Source: CAIWHR01 sp963816925 (GTDB lineage: Bacteria; Pseudomonadota; Gammaproteobacteria; Burkholderiales; Casimicrobiaceae). Taken from it: DNA of 64,000 nucleotides. The notes beneath the pieces were generated by a model, which saw nothing but the letters and a program-made list of their open reading frames with translations, searched no databases and was not told the DNA's origin. The stretch is from positions 1 to 64,000 of the forward strand of contig CAWFMY010000001.1 in the NCBI GenBank assembly GCA_963816925.1, in the 5' to 3' direction. Shown here one piece after another: positions 23,658-33,072 of this stretch. Positions within the stretch are counted from its first letter, which is position 1, and the number at the start of each line of letters is the position of its first letter. The position numbers and the translations under genes were made by a program.

Positions 23658-23718
23658 TTTGCTGCCAGGTCGAACAGTCTCTTCGAAGCGTCGCACGATC
23701 GCCACGCCGCAGGCACGA

Positions 23719-25563
23719 TCACCGCAATGCTCGTCGCGTTGCGACAATATAGCCCGTCACGTCGGCACCCGATTCCTGCCGAATTACCCGGCGATCGACA
23801 TTGGGTTCGTCGAACCCGTTCGTTTGCAACATTTTACGGAGGTAAGGCAGCGAGTGGGCGTAGCGGCGGGTCGGCTGCAGCACGAACGTCTCGTGATCGG
23901 TCGCTTCGACGGAAAACGCGAACAGCCCTCCGGGCCGTAGCGCTCGACGGCTGCGTTCCATCACGCTCGCCAGATCCCCGATGTAGACGAAAACATCGGC
24001 GGCGACGATGAGATCGACGCATTCGAACCGATCCGCCAGGTAATCGCTTAGTTCGGAGCGGACAAGCTCATCGTAGCATTGGCGGGCACGGGCCAGTTCC
24101 AGCATTTTCGAGGAGAGGTCGACCCCGACCAGGGTCCTCGCCATCGATCGCAATTCCGGTCCAAGCAACCCGGTGCCGCAACCCAGGTCGAGGATGTCCA
24201 GCTCATCGCCTGGCGCCAACGACCTCACTGCGTCGATGACCTGCATGGGCGTCCGGTACTTGAGCTTATCCACCAACAAATCGTCGAATTCCTCGGCCGC
24301 CTGGTCGAAGAGCCTCTCCACGTATTCCGTCGGCGCGGCGGCAGGTACCTCTGCCGCACCCAAGGCAGCCAACGCGAAACGGACGTCCGACGAGTCGGCG
24401 CCAGCGGCCATGGCCTCGCGAATCGATTCAAGCGCCTCGGCGTGGCGACCGAGCACGGCGAGCGCATTGGCGCGACCCATCAGTGCCCCCGCAAAATCGG
24501 GCATGTTGGCGACGGCGGCGCCGTAGGCCACGACCGCGTCGGCGGCGCGGCCGAGCTTCAGCAACACGTCGCCGCGGTTGCTCCACGCAAGTCCATAGGC
24601 CGGGTCGGCGTGAACGGCTCGGTCGAAGCTGGCCAGCGCGTCCGCGTTTCGACGCAGCGTCAACAGGATCGCGCCCCGGTTGTTGGCCGTGACGGCGTCC
24701 ATGGGTTCGATCTCCAGCGCGCGGTCATAGTCCGCAAGAGCGTCGTCCAGCCGGCCAAGCGCCCCGAAAGCCATGGCCCGACAACGCAATGCATCCGCAT
24801 TCGTGGGAATAATCGAAAGTGCACGATCAAAATCGGCCTTCGCTTCTTCCGGATGCTCTTGCCGAAGCCGCGCATTTCCGCGATTGAAATAGGCGTCGGC
24901 AAAATCGGGGCGGAGCTCTGTCGCTCTCGTGTAGCTGGCGATGCTGTCGTCGACGCGCCCCCAATCCGCCAGCACGTTGCCGCGGTTGTTCCAGGCTTCC
25001 GCATCATCGTGCTTCTGCGCGAGCAATCGATCGAAGGTCGCAAGTGCCTCGCCATACCGGCGCCGATGGCGCAGCGCATTGCCGCGATTGTTCAAGGCCG
25101 CGAGGAATCCGGGGGCGAGGGTCAGCGCGTGATCGAAACTCGCGATGGCGTCGTCATAGCGCTTCAAGGCGACGAATGCCCGGCCGCGGCCATTGGGCGG
25201 CTCCGGCGATCGAGGATCGAGGCGGGAGGCCGCATCAAAACTGGCGATGGCCAATTCCGGCTGCCGCAACCCGAGGAATGCAAGCCCCAGATTGAAGTGC
25301 GCAATCGCGTTGTTCGATTCGATGGCGAGCGCGCTCTGGAGCAGCGCCGCACCTGTTCCCGCTTCACCGCGCTGCACGTGCAGCGCGCCGAGCAGTTGCA
25401 GGGCATCGAAATGATGCGGCGCTTGCGCAAGCACCGCACGGTAGAGCGGCTCGGCGTCGCGAAGGCGGCCGCTTTGATGGAGGGCGATTGCTGAACGCAG
25501 TGTGGAGTCGAGATTGGCGGTATCGGAGCGCATCTGGCCGAGGTGACGATCTGCTGACTCCAT
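23719..25563 (-). CDS. TPR protein with C-terminal SAM methyltransferase domain
   Basis: 614 residues, cytoplasmic, intact. Residues 15-390 form about ten TPR units with an unusually regular NNRGN/NRGD motif at the unit boundary. Residues 420-614 form a class I methyltransferase: motif I DILDLGCGTGLLGPEL near 450, acidic VGVDLSSKML, then ADVFVYIGDL and ALRPGGLFAFSVEA. TPR-methyltransferases of this type occur beside TPR-glycosyltransferases in surface glycan loci. It may methylate a sugar, perhaps capping chains before ABC export, or a protein bound by the TPRs. Neither is shown. ATG 25563 precedes the first TPR; an ATG ten codons later is possible. A gap of 61 nt separates it from the permease gene. 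Confidence 0.82.
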   Translation of the reverse strand: MESADRHLGQMRSDTANLDSTLRSAIALHQSGRLRDAEPLYRAVLAQAPHHFDALQLLGALHVQRGEAGTGAALLQSALAIESNNAIAHFNLGLAFLGLRQPELAIASFDAASRLDPRSPEPPNGRGRAFVALKRYDDAIASFDHALTLAPGFLAALNNRGNALRHRRRYGEALATFDRLLAQKHDDAEAWNNRGNVLADWGRVDDSIASYTRATELRPDFADAYFNRGNARLRQEHPEEAKADFDRALSIIPTNADALRCRAMAFGALGRLDDALADYDRALEIEPMDAVTANNRGAILLTLRRNADALASFDRAVHADPAYGLAWSNRGDVLLKLGRAADAVVAYGAAVANMPDFAGALMGRANALAVLGRHAEALESIREAMAAGADSSDVRFALAALGAAEVPAAAPTEYVERLFDQAAEEFDDLLVDKLKYRTPMQVIDAVRSLAPGDELDILDLGCGTGLLGPELRSMARTLVGVDLSSKMLELARARQCYDELVRSELSDYLADRFECVDLIVAADVFVYIGDLASVMERSRRALRPGGLFAFSVEATDHETFVLQPTRRYAHSLPYLRKMLQTNGFDEPNVDRRVIRQESGADVTGYIVATRRALR

Positions 25564-25675
25564 GATTGTCGCGCCATTGCTGCGTGGCGGGTGCGCCAAA
25601 CCCGGCAGGCGCGCATTCCGCCCCTGGGTATCCGCCCGGACGTCAGTTCTTGGATCCCTTGGGGACCGCGCCGGC

Positions 25676-26602
25676 CTACTTCGGCGGTGACCGCAAGGCA
25701 TCCACGGCGGCTTCGTTGACGGTGACTTCCTTGCCTGTGGCGAGGGACGCGGCGAAAGCCTCCTTCGCGTCGCTTACCTGCTTTTGCTTCAACCTGGCCA
25801 TGATTTCGCCCTTGACGTCCTCGAAGCTTCGGACCACCGGCGCCTTCCGATCATCGAGCCGGACGACGAACCAGCCGTCCCGCGTACGAACGACTTCGGT
25901 CATGTCGCCCTTGTTCTTCAGGGCGAAGACGGCATTCGCGAGACTTGTATCCAGGTCGGTTCGCGCGAGCGGCCCCTTGCGTCCGCCGACGTCGCGGGTC
26001 GTGGTGTCATCGGATACGCTTGGAGCCAGCGCGCCGATATCGGCACCGTTCCTGATCTTTGCGACCGCGTCCGCGGCACGCTTTTGCGCGCCGTCGAAGC
26101 CGTCCTTTTCGGACGCAAAGAAGAGCATCGTGATCGACACCGTTTCCGGAGATGCAAAACTCGCCTTGTCGACCTCATAGAGTTCACGTGCGCGGCGCTC
26201 CCAGGCCGGCCGCTTCAATTCGAAATCGAGCGCCGCGCCTTCCTCCACACTGGCGACGAGCATCGCGGCCAGGATGCGGTCCTCCTCCTGTCGCACGCGG
26301 ATACGGAGCAACGGGTCTTGATCGAGCTTTTTCTCCCGCGCCATCGCAGACATCTCGCGCGTGGTCAACATTCGATCGAGAAGTTGCCGATTGCGGCGCG
26401 GACTTTCCGCGAAGTCGGCACGGTCCTTTGCGGGGATGCGCTGCATCTCGGCATCCCAGTCTGCGCGCGTCACGACGACGTCGCCGCGGCGCACCAGGAC
26501 GGTGTCGCCGGCATCGGCGGCAAATGCCGTCGGGAGGGCAAAAAACTGCGAAAGCAGAATGAACGAACTGAAGGCGGCAAACGACGTGGCGGAGGGCTTC
26601 AT
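25676..26602 (-). CDS. Periplasmic peptidyl-prolyl isomerase, PpiC/parvulin type
   Basis: 308 residues. A signal peptide covers the first 28 (LLSQFFALPTAFAADA, cleavage after AFA). Residues 35-140 form a SurA/PpiD-like helical chaperone part, and a parvulin domain lies at about 150-250 (ITMLFFASEKDGFDGA, DVGGRKGPLARTDLDTSLAN, VRTRDGWFVVRLDD). It would help fold exported proteins in the periplasm. It resembles the EpsD-type isomerases found in exopolysaccharide loci, but I cannot separate that from general PpiC. It is the first gene of the minus-strand operon that continues to 14774; a terminator at 26655-26688 isolates it from the gene upstream. Confidence 0.85.
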   Translation of the reverse strand: MKPSATSFAAFSSFILLSQFFALPTAFAADAGDTVLVRRGDVVVTRADWDAEMQRIPAKDRADFAESPRRNRQLLDRMLTTREMSAMAREKKLDQDPLLRIRVRQEEDRILAAMLVASVEEGAALDFELKRPAWERRARELYEVDKASFASPETVSITMLFFASEKDGFDGAQKRAADAVAKIRNGADIGALAPSVSDDTTTRDVGGRKGPLARTDLDTSLANAVFALKNKGDMTEVVRTRDGWFVVRLDDRKAPVVRSFEDVKGEIMARLKQKQVSDAKEAFAASLATGKEVTVNEAAVDALRSPPK

Positions 26603-26654
26603 CTGAAATATCTCGATCGAATCTTGCGCGGCATGGGATGGCCGAAATTGTGCA

Positions 26655-26688
26655 GAAAAACGAAGAAGCCCCGCGCGCGCGGGGCTTC
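26655..26688 (-). terminator. Rho-independent terminator
   Basis: On the minus strand a perfect 12-bp stem, GAAGCCCCGCGC paired with GCGCGGGGCTTC, is followed by TTCGTTTTT. It lies 29 nt after the stop of the secreted-protein gene and ends its transcript before the isomerase operon. Confidence 0.88.
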
Positions 26689-26716
26689 GGAGCGTCGGAA
26701 GGCGCTCACCGTGCGC

Positions 26717-27938
26717 TCACGTTCCCGGCGGCTTGGTCCAGGTGATGATCATGTTGCACGAGCCGGTGCACGATGGGGTAAATCCATCGGTCTGCGTGTT
26801 CTTGACGTTGAGGTAATAGTCCGTTCCGGGCAGCAGGTCGATCGTCGACCCAAACTGCTTCAGGTTGACCTGGATCGGAGTCACCGAGATTCCGATATTC
26901 CCGCTGTACAGGACCGGAATGGTGGAACCGGCGGTGCCCGAGAAACTGCACGGTGTGGTCGAAAGAACGCCGTAACGATTGACGGCCGGATCGCCGTACT
27001 CGGCAAGGTTGAGTTGCCCGGCGGTGCTCACCGGCGACTGCGCGCCCGCCGGCGGCTTGAGGTGGATGACCAAAGCGTCGTTCGGGCCGAACCCGTTGAA
27101 GGGTGGATCCTGGGTATGCCAAACGGTGCCGTTGGGCGACCAGTCCACGTCAACGTAAATGGTCTTGCCAAAGCCGCTGCAGCTGACGCCGCCGCTGCCC
27201 GGCACGCTGACGCTGATCGTCTTCGTATCGCATGTCGTGGGGCTGGTGCAGCCGACAACCTGCCATGTGTACTGGACGGCCGAGCTGCCGGCGTTGCCGG
27301 CAAGCGTGTCCGAGGGTGTCGCCGACGTCGGATTGGTCGGAGCGCCGGCCGAGGGCGCCGTTCGGGTCCACGTGTAGGTGACGCCCGCACTGGGCACGCA
27401 GTTCGCGTTGAGGTTTGCCGAACCGCCAGCGCTCGTCATTGGACTTGGCACCGTCACGACGCTTGGCGTGCAGACCGGCGCCGTCGGCGCCGCATCGCTC
27501 CACGTGACCGTGACCATCGACTGCCCGGAAAGCGGGGCCGCGGTGGCGGTCACCTGATAGAGGCACGATCGTGTCTGGCCGGCGACGATGCCGCTGGGCT
27601 TGTTGATGTTGGTTGTGGCCAGGGTCGGCTGCCCCGGCGCCTGGCAGGTCGCGTCGCTGAACGGGCCGCTGACAAGGCTCCAGAGATACGAAGCACCCGG
27701 GGGCGTGCAGTTCGCCTGCAGCGCCGTGCCCACCTGCGTGGTCGGATTGGTCACGCCGATAATCGAGCATTGCAGCTTGGCGCAGGTCAGGGTGAAGCTA
27801 GCCCCCCGATCCGGTGATCTGGAAGCCGGCGCAGTTGGGGTCGCTGTAGGTGAGCGTCGCGGCGGTGGCGGGGGCCGCCGCAACGTTCAGCAGCGTCGCG
27901 CCCGCGAGCAACACGGCGCGGACTAATGACTTTGTCAT
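26717..27938 (-). CDS. Secreted cysteine-containing protein, unknown function
   Basis: About 406 residues after repair of one extra base in a run of six C on the plus strand (27802-27807). The signal peptide MTKSLVRAVLLAGATLLNVA ends near PATAA. The mature part is Ser/Thr/Pro/Gly rich, with two or three regions that look like immunoglobulin-type or PKD beta repeats (for example GVTYTWTRTAPSAGAPTNP, AVQYTWQVVGC) and paired cysteines. The C-terminal 130 residues have FGKTIYVDVDWSP and YYLNVKNTQTDGF. No PEP-CTERM or LPXTG signal is seen. It has its own terminator and a good ribosome-binding site (GGAG, 10 nt before ATG). It lies between the glycan operon and the secretion operon, so it is a candidate client of either. 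Confidence 0.65.
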
Positions 27939-28304
27939 GGGAATGTCTCCGGAGGGATCGTTGGGGCATTCGACCCTCGATCCGCAGCAAAATTCACACC
28001 ATTATAGCGCACCGCGCACTCGTTTGACAGGGCACGCGCGTCCGCACGACGGGAGAATCGCCACCTGCGTCGGCGTGCAACGGCTTTCCAACCCTTCCTT
28101 CAGGCGCAATCGAGCCCGGAGAGCGTCCACTCGCGGCCTCAGCGGCGCTGGGCGCGACCGCGTGCGGCGCGGACCGTGCAACAGGCCCATTCAACGGTTG
28201 CGGGATGCAAGTGCGGAGTTTTCGTCACGCAGCAATGCGGACATGGACACACTCGTCCCGGATCCTCGCGCGCGTCGAGGAAGGGCGCCCACGGTCAAAA
28301 TGAA

Positions 28305-28338
28305 CCAAAAAAAAGGGCGGGAACGAATCCCGCCCTTC
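28305..28338 (-). terminator. Rho-independent terminator
   Basis: On the minus strand AAGGGCGGG and CCCGCCCTT form a 9-bp stem with a 7-nt loop, followed by a run of eight T. It lies 22 nt after the stop of the surface protein gene. The rest of 27939-28359 (about 420 nt) holds the promoter region of the next gene and no credible reading frame. Confidence 0.9.
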
Positions 28339-28359
28339 TCATGCTTTCGACCGAACGCC

Positions 28360-29813
28360 TTATGGAGTAACCAGCGTCGTGGTCTTGTGCTTGAAGCTCG
28401 CGCCGTACGCCGACTGGATCGTGGCGGTGGTATTCGCCAGCGGGACCGCGCCGTTGTAGAACGTGTTCGTCGAGAATCCGACCACCGGCAGGCCGTTGAA
28501 CGTCTGGTTCGTCGTCGAGGAGATCAGCTGATGGATCGGAGCCGTTGCGCCGCCGACCAACCCCAGACGCCCCCAGCCATTCTGGTACGGGGTCGAGATG
28601 TTGACGCTGTTCTTCGAGCTGAACAGGTTGGAGTTGTTCCACGTCACGATGTTCGCTTCCCAGCACAGCGCCGGATTCGCCGAGCCCGGGGGCGGCGGCG
28701 AGAAGCCACCAGGCGCGCCGCCCGGCGTCTGCTCTTCGCGATCCCAGAACTTGATCGTCACGTCGTCGCACGCGCCCAGAGGGCCGGCGAAATTGCGCTG
28801 GAACAGCTTCGGCGGCGTGCCCGTGCCGGCGAACACATAGTAACGCTTGGTCGGGTAGGTCAGCACCCAGTCCGTCAACGACGCCGTGCCCGAATCCAGC
28901 ACGTATTCGTTCATGACGTTGTTGTGCATCAGCGCGGCGCTGACGGCGTCGATACCGCTCGTGAACGGTGCCAGAATGACCGCGCCGCCTTGCGTACACC
29001 TCGGCCTGGTGACCGGTGGCAGTGCGCGTCTTGCTGGTCTTGCAGCGTCGGCGAGATCGATCCGCCCTTGAACCAGAGCGCCGGCGGAACCGTACGGAAC
29101 GCCTCGAGGGCGACCGCGTCCCCGCCCGTTTCCGCGGACGAGTTGACGTTGATGATCGTCATGCCGCCGAAGAGACCGCCGGAGCCAAGGACCGTATCGG
29201 CCAGGGCGTCGGTGTCGTTGACCGCGCTGCAATCCTTCGGCACGCCGTTCACGTGGGTGATGGCGACGGCGGTGGGGCTGCCGGCAGTCAGGTCACCCAT
29301 TTCGATGATTTCGACATAGCCTTCACGCGTGCGGTCGAGCGACGTGTCCGCGAGATCCGTATTCGTGCCCGTGTAGGCGAAGTTGACGAACGGCGTCGGC
29401 GACGATCCGTTGCTCGAGACCGTCGGCGTCGTGCAGGACTTGTCGAACGTGACGACGCCCGCGCCGTCGGCCGTCGGGAGGATACCCGCGGTCCAGACGT
29501 CGTTCGCCGACAGGTACAAGTTAAAGTCAAGCACTTCGCGGGAGTCCTTGCCTTCCAGGAAGCGAACCTTGACCGCCTTCGCCGACGCGGTCGAGTTCAC
29601 CACCGACAGCAGCGAGTTGAACTGGGGGTTCGAGAACGTCGGGGTGATCCCGTTCGAGACCTGCACCCGCGTCCGTACCGTGTAGTACGGATAGATCAGG
29701 ACCTGACCCAGGCCGTCGGGGTTGACGTGAACCGCGTTCGCGGTGCCCGCCATACCCAGCGCGCTTACACCCGCGATGGCGGCGTACAGCGACTTCTTGT
29801 TGAACGTGTTCAT
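28360..29813 (-). CDS. Exported surface-type protein, unknown function
   Basis: About 483 residues after repair of two extra bases near 29040 and 28995. A clear signal peptide (MNTFNKKSLYAAIAGVSALG, cleavage after ANA) is followed by QVLIYPYYTVRTRVQV, VVNSTASAKAVKVRFLEGKD, then a region ending ASFKHKTTTLVTP. It is poor in cysteine, rich in Thr/Asn/Ser and probably beta-sheet. I recall similar exported proteins annotated as hypothetical in other betaproteobacteria but know no function. It has its own promoter (29880-29909), an AGGAGT ribosome-binding site 11 nt before ATG, and a strong terminator, so it is probably well expressed. Thr/Ser richness makes it a possible glycosylation target. Confidence 0.72.
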
Positions 29814-29879
29814 GGTTGGTAGTAACTCCTATTTGCGTTTGCGTTTCGAAGTGATCACTTGAATACCGACAGCATGCGA

Positions 29880-29909
29880 ATCTTATTACAGCTTGCCCCG
29901 CTTGTACAA
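29880..29909 (-). promoter_or_regulatory. Promoter of the surface protein gene
   Basis: The minus strand has TTGTAC (29909-29904) and TAAGAT (29885-29880) 18 bp apart; TAATAA three bases earlier is an alternative -10. This AT-rich patch stands out in GC-rich surroundings and lies 67 nt upstream of the ATG. Confidence 0.55.
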
Positions 29910-29981
29910 ATGAAATCTTTCCCTACCCCTGGCACCCGAATGCCCCCTTGTGGAAATTCTGCAACGGCCGCCCGGTGATCG

Positions 29982-30432
29982 TTACTCCCAGACGAGCCAC
30001 GCTTTTCCTTCGTCAATCACCCAAGTTTCGCGCAGCGGCGTCACCAGGCCCTTCATGAGCCGGTGGTCGTAGGTGACAGTCAACTGGACCTTGCACACCG
30101 CGCCTTCGCACTCGACGGACTCGACCTTGAACGCCCTGTATCCCGATGACCTCGCCTGCTGCTTTGTAGGCCGCCAACGAAAGGATTTCTCTCGAGGCGG
30201 GACTGAAATACGTGTAGGCCAGATCCAGGTTGCCGTCGATCAGCGCAGCCCATCTCGCCTTCACGCGCTCGGTCACCGCCGCGTTCTTTACCTCGGGCGG
30301 GGACTCCTTCGTCAGCCCTCCGATCGTCGCGCAACCGGCCACTGCAACGAGAAGCACCATGGCGAACCCACGCACCAGCGGAACAAAACCGCGCGCGTGG
30401 GCGCGCCGACACCCGAAACCGTGCTCAACCAT
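29982..30432 (-). CDS. Small lipoprotein, unknown function
   Basis: About 149 residues after repair of one extra G near 30142. The N-terminus is basic, with a hydrophobic stretch ending in the lipobox VAGC near residue 34, so it should be lipid-anchored. The mature part (VTERVKARWAALIDGNLDLA, YTYFSPASREILS) looks like a small alpha+beta cone fold of the SnoaL/DUF4440 type, but I cannot assign it. After the repair the C-terminus reads TYDHRLMKGLVTPLRETWV and ends AWLVWE. Without it the product would be an Arg-rich tail. It is separated from gspD by about 250 nt and from the surface protein by 168 nt. Confidence 0.65.
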
Positions 30433-30592
30433 TTGGATTGCCCCTGAAAAACGCAGGTGAAACGCCGCAGTGCGAATTGCCCGAGGACCGCCTCAACCGT
30501 ACCCCTTCGCCCTGCGGCGCCGCAATCCTCAGGGCAAGCCTAACCAATGACCCCGTCATCGTCAACGGCGGATTTGGGGATATCGATTGCCA

Positions 30593-30626
30593 CAAATTTC
30601 CGTTGCACCCCTGCAACAGGAATTTG
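30593..30626. repeat. Imperfect palindrome downstream of gspD
   Basis: CAAATTTCCGTTGCA and TGCAACAGGAATTTG form a 34-nt imperfect inverted repeat around CCCC, 63 nt after the gspD stop. There is no T-run on the minus strand after it, so it is not a classic terminator. It may be a processing or 3'-stabilising hairpin or a protein binding site. The remaining 30433-30688 has no gene. Confidence 0.5.
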
Positions 30627-30688
30627 TCGGGGTTTGGAGACGTTTTCTTGTCGCCATCTGGCGACGGCACTCGAATTAATTCATTGAA

Positions 30689-32992
30689 TCATTGTGTTGC
30701 AGGTGCCGGCGGCGGCAGGAGCTTCTTGAAGACATCGAACGTATCGTCGACCTTTTCCATTCGCCGGCGAAGGTCCTCGAGGACCGCCTTGAGGTCGAGT
30801 TCGCTTTCCACCACCCGCGGGGTGACGAACATGACGAGCTCGGTCCGGTTGTTGACCAGGGTTTGATCGCCGAACAGGCCCCCGATGATCGGGATGCGCG
30901 ACAGCAGCGGCAATCCCTTCGACGTATTTTGCTTGGTCTCGCCAATGAGCCCGCCCATCACCATCGTCTGCCCGGACTGCACGTTCACCATGGTCTGGAT
31001 GCTGCGCGTGTTGATGGGAGGCGCGTCGCCGGGATTCGCCACGGTTCCCGGATCGCTCACCTCGACCTGGATGTCGAGCGTGACGAGCCCGCCCTGGTTG
31101 ATGTGCGGCGTCACCTGCATCAGCACGCCGGTGTCGATGTACTGCGACGTCGTCGTGACGACGTTGGTGGTGCTGCCGACGATGCTCTGCTGGTTGATCG
31201 GGATCTTGTCGCCGGCCTTGATCGTCGCCTTCTGGTTGTCGAGCGCCGCGAGATGCGGGTTCGCGATCACCTTGGTGTCGCCGTAGGAGTCGAGCAGGTG
31301 CAGCGCCGCCTGGACGCCGCCCGGGAAGTTCGAATTGTTGATGATGTAATAGAAGCCCTGCACGAGCCCGAGTGCAGGGTTGACCGCCGCCGCCGCCGCG
31401 GTCGAGGCGACCTGCGCGGCAATCGGAACCGCGGGGTTGATAGGCGTCGATCGCGTGATGTTGCCGCCGGAGCCGCGCCCCGACGGCGCGCCGCCCTTGA
31501 AGAGCCACTCGACGCCGAAATCGAGCTCGTCCTTCAACGACACCGACGCGACGACGACCTCCATCGTGACCTGACGGGGCGGAACGTCGAGCTTCTTCAG
31601 CGCCGCTTCGATGACGCGGAATTCCTGCGCGGTCGCGACGATCAGCAGCGTGTTGTTGTCCTTGTCGGCGACGACCTGGATGTTGCGCACGATGCCGAGG
31701 CCCTCGCCGGAGCGCCCGCCCGCGTTCTGCTGCTGATTTTGCGTCACCGGCTGCGACTGCGTGGTGGTGACGTTGATCGTCGGCTGCACCACCGCCGGCT
31801 GCGCCTGGAACGTCGGCGGATTCACGATCGTCCCCGCCGGCGTGCCGGGGGCAAGCGTCGGCGCCGACGGCGCCGCGGCGGGCGGCGCGCGGCCCGTGAA
31901 CGCCTGCGTGAGCAGCGGCCCCAGCTTCTCGGCGCGCTGGTTCTGGAGGTTGTAGACGAAGAAGCTCGGGCCGTCGCCGGTGCCGGCCTGGTCGAGCCGC
32001 ACGATCCACTTCTTCACTTCGTCGAGGTAGGCCGGCTGCGGCGTCACGATCAGGAGCGCGTTCAGCCGCTCGAGCGGAATGATGCGCAGGATGCCGGCGA
32101 GCGGGCTCGTCGCCTTGTCGCCGATGGCCTTGTCGAGCTCCTGCGAGACGACCTTCACGTCCGCGTATTGCAACGTGAACACGCCCACCGACATGCCGGC
32201 CATCCAGTCGATGTCGAACATGTCGATCGTTTCGAGGAGGTGACGAAGCTCGGTCTCGGTGCCCGCGAGGACCAGCAGGTTGCGCAGCTCGTCGGGGCGC
32301 ACCGCGCTCGCGTCCTTCGCGAAGGGCTCGAGGATGCGCATCATTTCGCGCACGCCGATGTAGCGCAGCGGGACGATCTGCACTGAAAAGCCCGGCGGCA
32401 GCGCGCGCTGCGAGTTGCCGAGCTGCGGCGTGGTGTTGCCGCGCACGAGCGCCGCCTGCGGCAGGATCTTGTAGATGCCGCCCTCCTTGATCATCCCGGC
32501 GCCGTTCATCCGCAGCAGCATTTCGAGCGTCGCCGGCAGCGCCTCGCGCGGAATGCCCGCCGTGGTGCGCAGCGTCACGGTGCCCCCTACCGAACCATCG
32601 ATCGTGTAGGCCTCGCCGAGCGTGTCCCCGAGGACGCTGCGGATCACCTCGCGCAGATCGGCGCCTTCCCAGTTCATCACGATGCTGTTGCCGCTCGCCT
32701 GGACCGGCGCCGCCGGCGGCAGCCCGCCGCCCGGCTGCTGGCCGCGCACGAGCACGCCCGTGCCCTTGAAGATGCGCGCCTTGTCCTCCGGTGTCGGCAA
32801 CCCGGGCTGCAAAGCGCGCTCGGCGGCGTCGGCAAGCGCCGGCGAAATCGACTGGCTGCCCTTCATCGGCGTGCTGCGCATGGTGACCGGCGGCCCTCCG
32901 GCATCCGGCGCCGGCGGCGGCGACGCGCAGGCCAGGAGGGCGAGCGGCAGCGCACAAACGAGCGCTTTGCGGAACGGGGGGGAAATCGTCAT
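30689..32992 (-). CDS. gspD: Type II secretion outer-membrane secretin GspD
   Basis: 767 residues, intact. It forms the multimeric outer-membrane channel of type II secretion. Signal peptide with lipobox LLAC at residue 22 (a lipidated secretin). N0-N3 domains lie at about 90-440 (IVMNWEGADLREVIRSVLGD; FSVQIVPLRYIGVREMMRIL; AGILRIIPLERLNALLIVTP). A Pro/Gln-rich loop interrupts N3, and the secretin domain runs from about 470 to 725 (MEVVVASVSLKDELDFGVEW, TELVMFVTPRVVESELD). ATG 32992 is the only start before the signal peptide. It is the last gene of the gsp operon, 80 nt after the GspC/N-like gene. Confidence 0.95.
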   Translation of the reverse strand: MTISPPFRKALVCALPLALLACASPPPAPDAGGPPVTMRSTPMKGSQSISPALADAAERALQPGLPTPEDKARIFKGTGVLVRGQQPGGGLPPAAPVQASGNSIVMNWEGADLREVIRSVLGDTLGEAYTIDGSVGGTVTLRTTAGIPREALPATLEMLLRMNGAGMIKEGGIYKILPQAALVRGNTTPQLGNSQRALPPGFSVQIVPLRYIGVREMMRILEPFAKDASAVRPDELRNLLVLAGTETELRHLLETIDMFDIDWMAGMSVGVFTLQYADVKVVSQELDKAIGDKATSPLAGILRIIPLERLNALLIVTPQPAYLDEVKKWIVRLDQAGTGDGPSFFVYNLQNQRAEKLGPLLTQAFTGRAPPAAAPSAPTLAPGTPAGTIVNPPTFQAQPAVVQPTINVTTTQSQPVTQNQQQNAGGRSGEGLGIVRNIQVVADKDNNTLLIVATAQEFRVIEAALKKLDVPPRQVTMEVVVASVSLKDELDFGVEWLFKGGAPSGRGSGGNITRSTPINPAVPIAAQVASTAAAAAVNPALGLVQGFYYIINNSNFPGGVQAALHLLDSYGDTKVIANPHLAALDNQKATIKAGDKIPINQQSIVGSTTNVVTTTSQYIDTGVLMQVTPHINQGGLVTLDIQVEVSDPGTVANPGDAPPINTRSIQTMVNVQSGQTMVMGGLIGETKQNTSKGLPLLSRIPIIGGLFGDQTLVNNRTELVMFVTPRVVESELDLKAVLEDLRRRMEKVDDTFDVFKKLLPPPAPATQ

Positions 32993-33072
32993 TGTTGTTA
33001 TCCGGTTGGCGCGTGGATGCGGTGAGGCCCGGCGCTGGCGCCGAACGTGTTTGCCGAAGGATCGCGCGATCG

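Noticed and set aside
26717..29813. PEP-CTERM/exosortase substrates
   Set aside because: Neither protein ends with a PEP motif, membrane helix and basic tail, and no exosortase is in the window.
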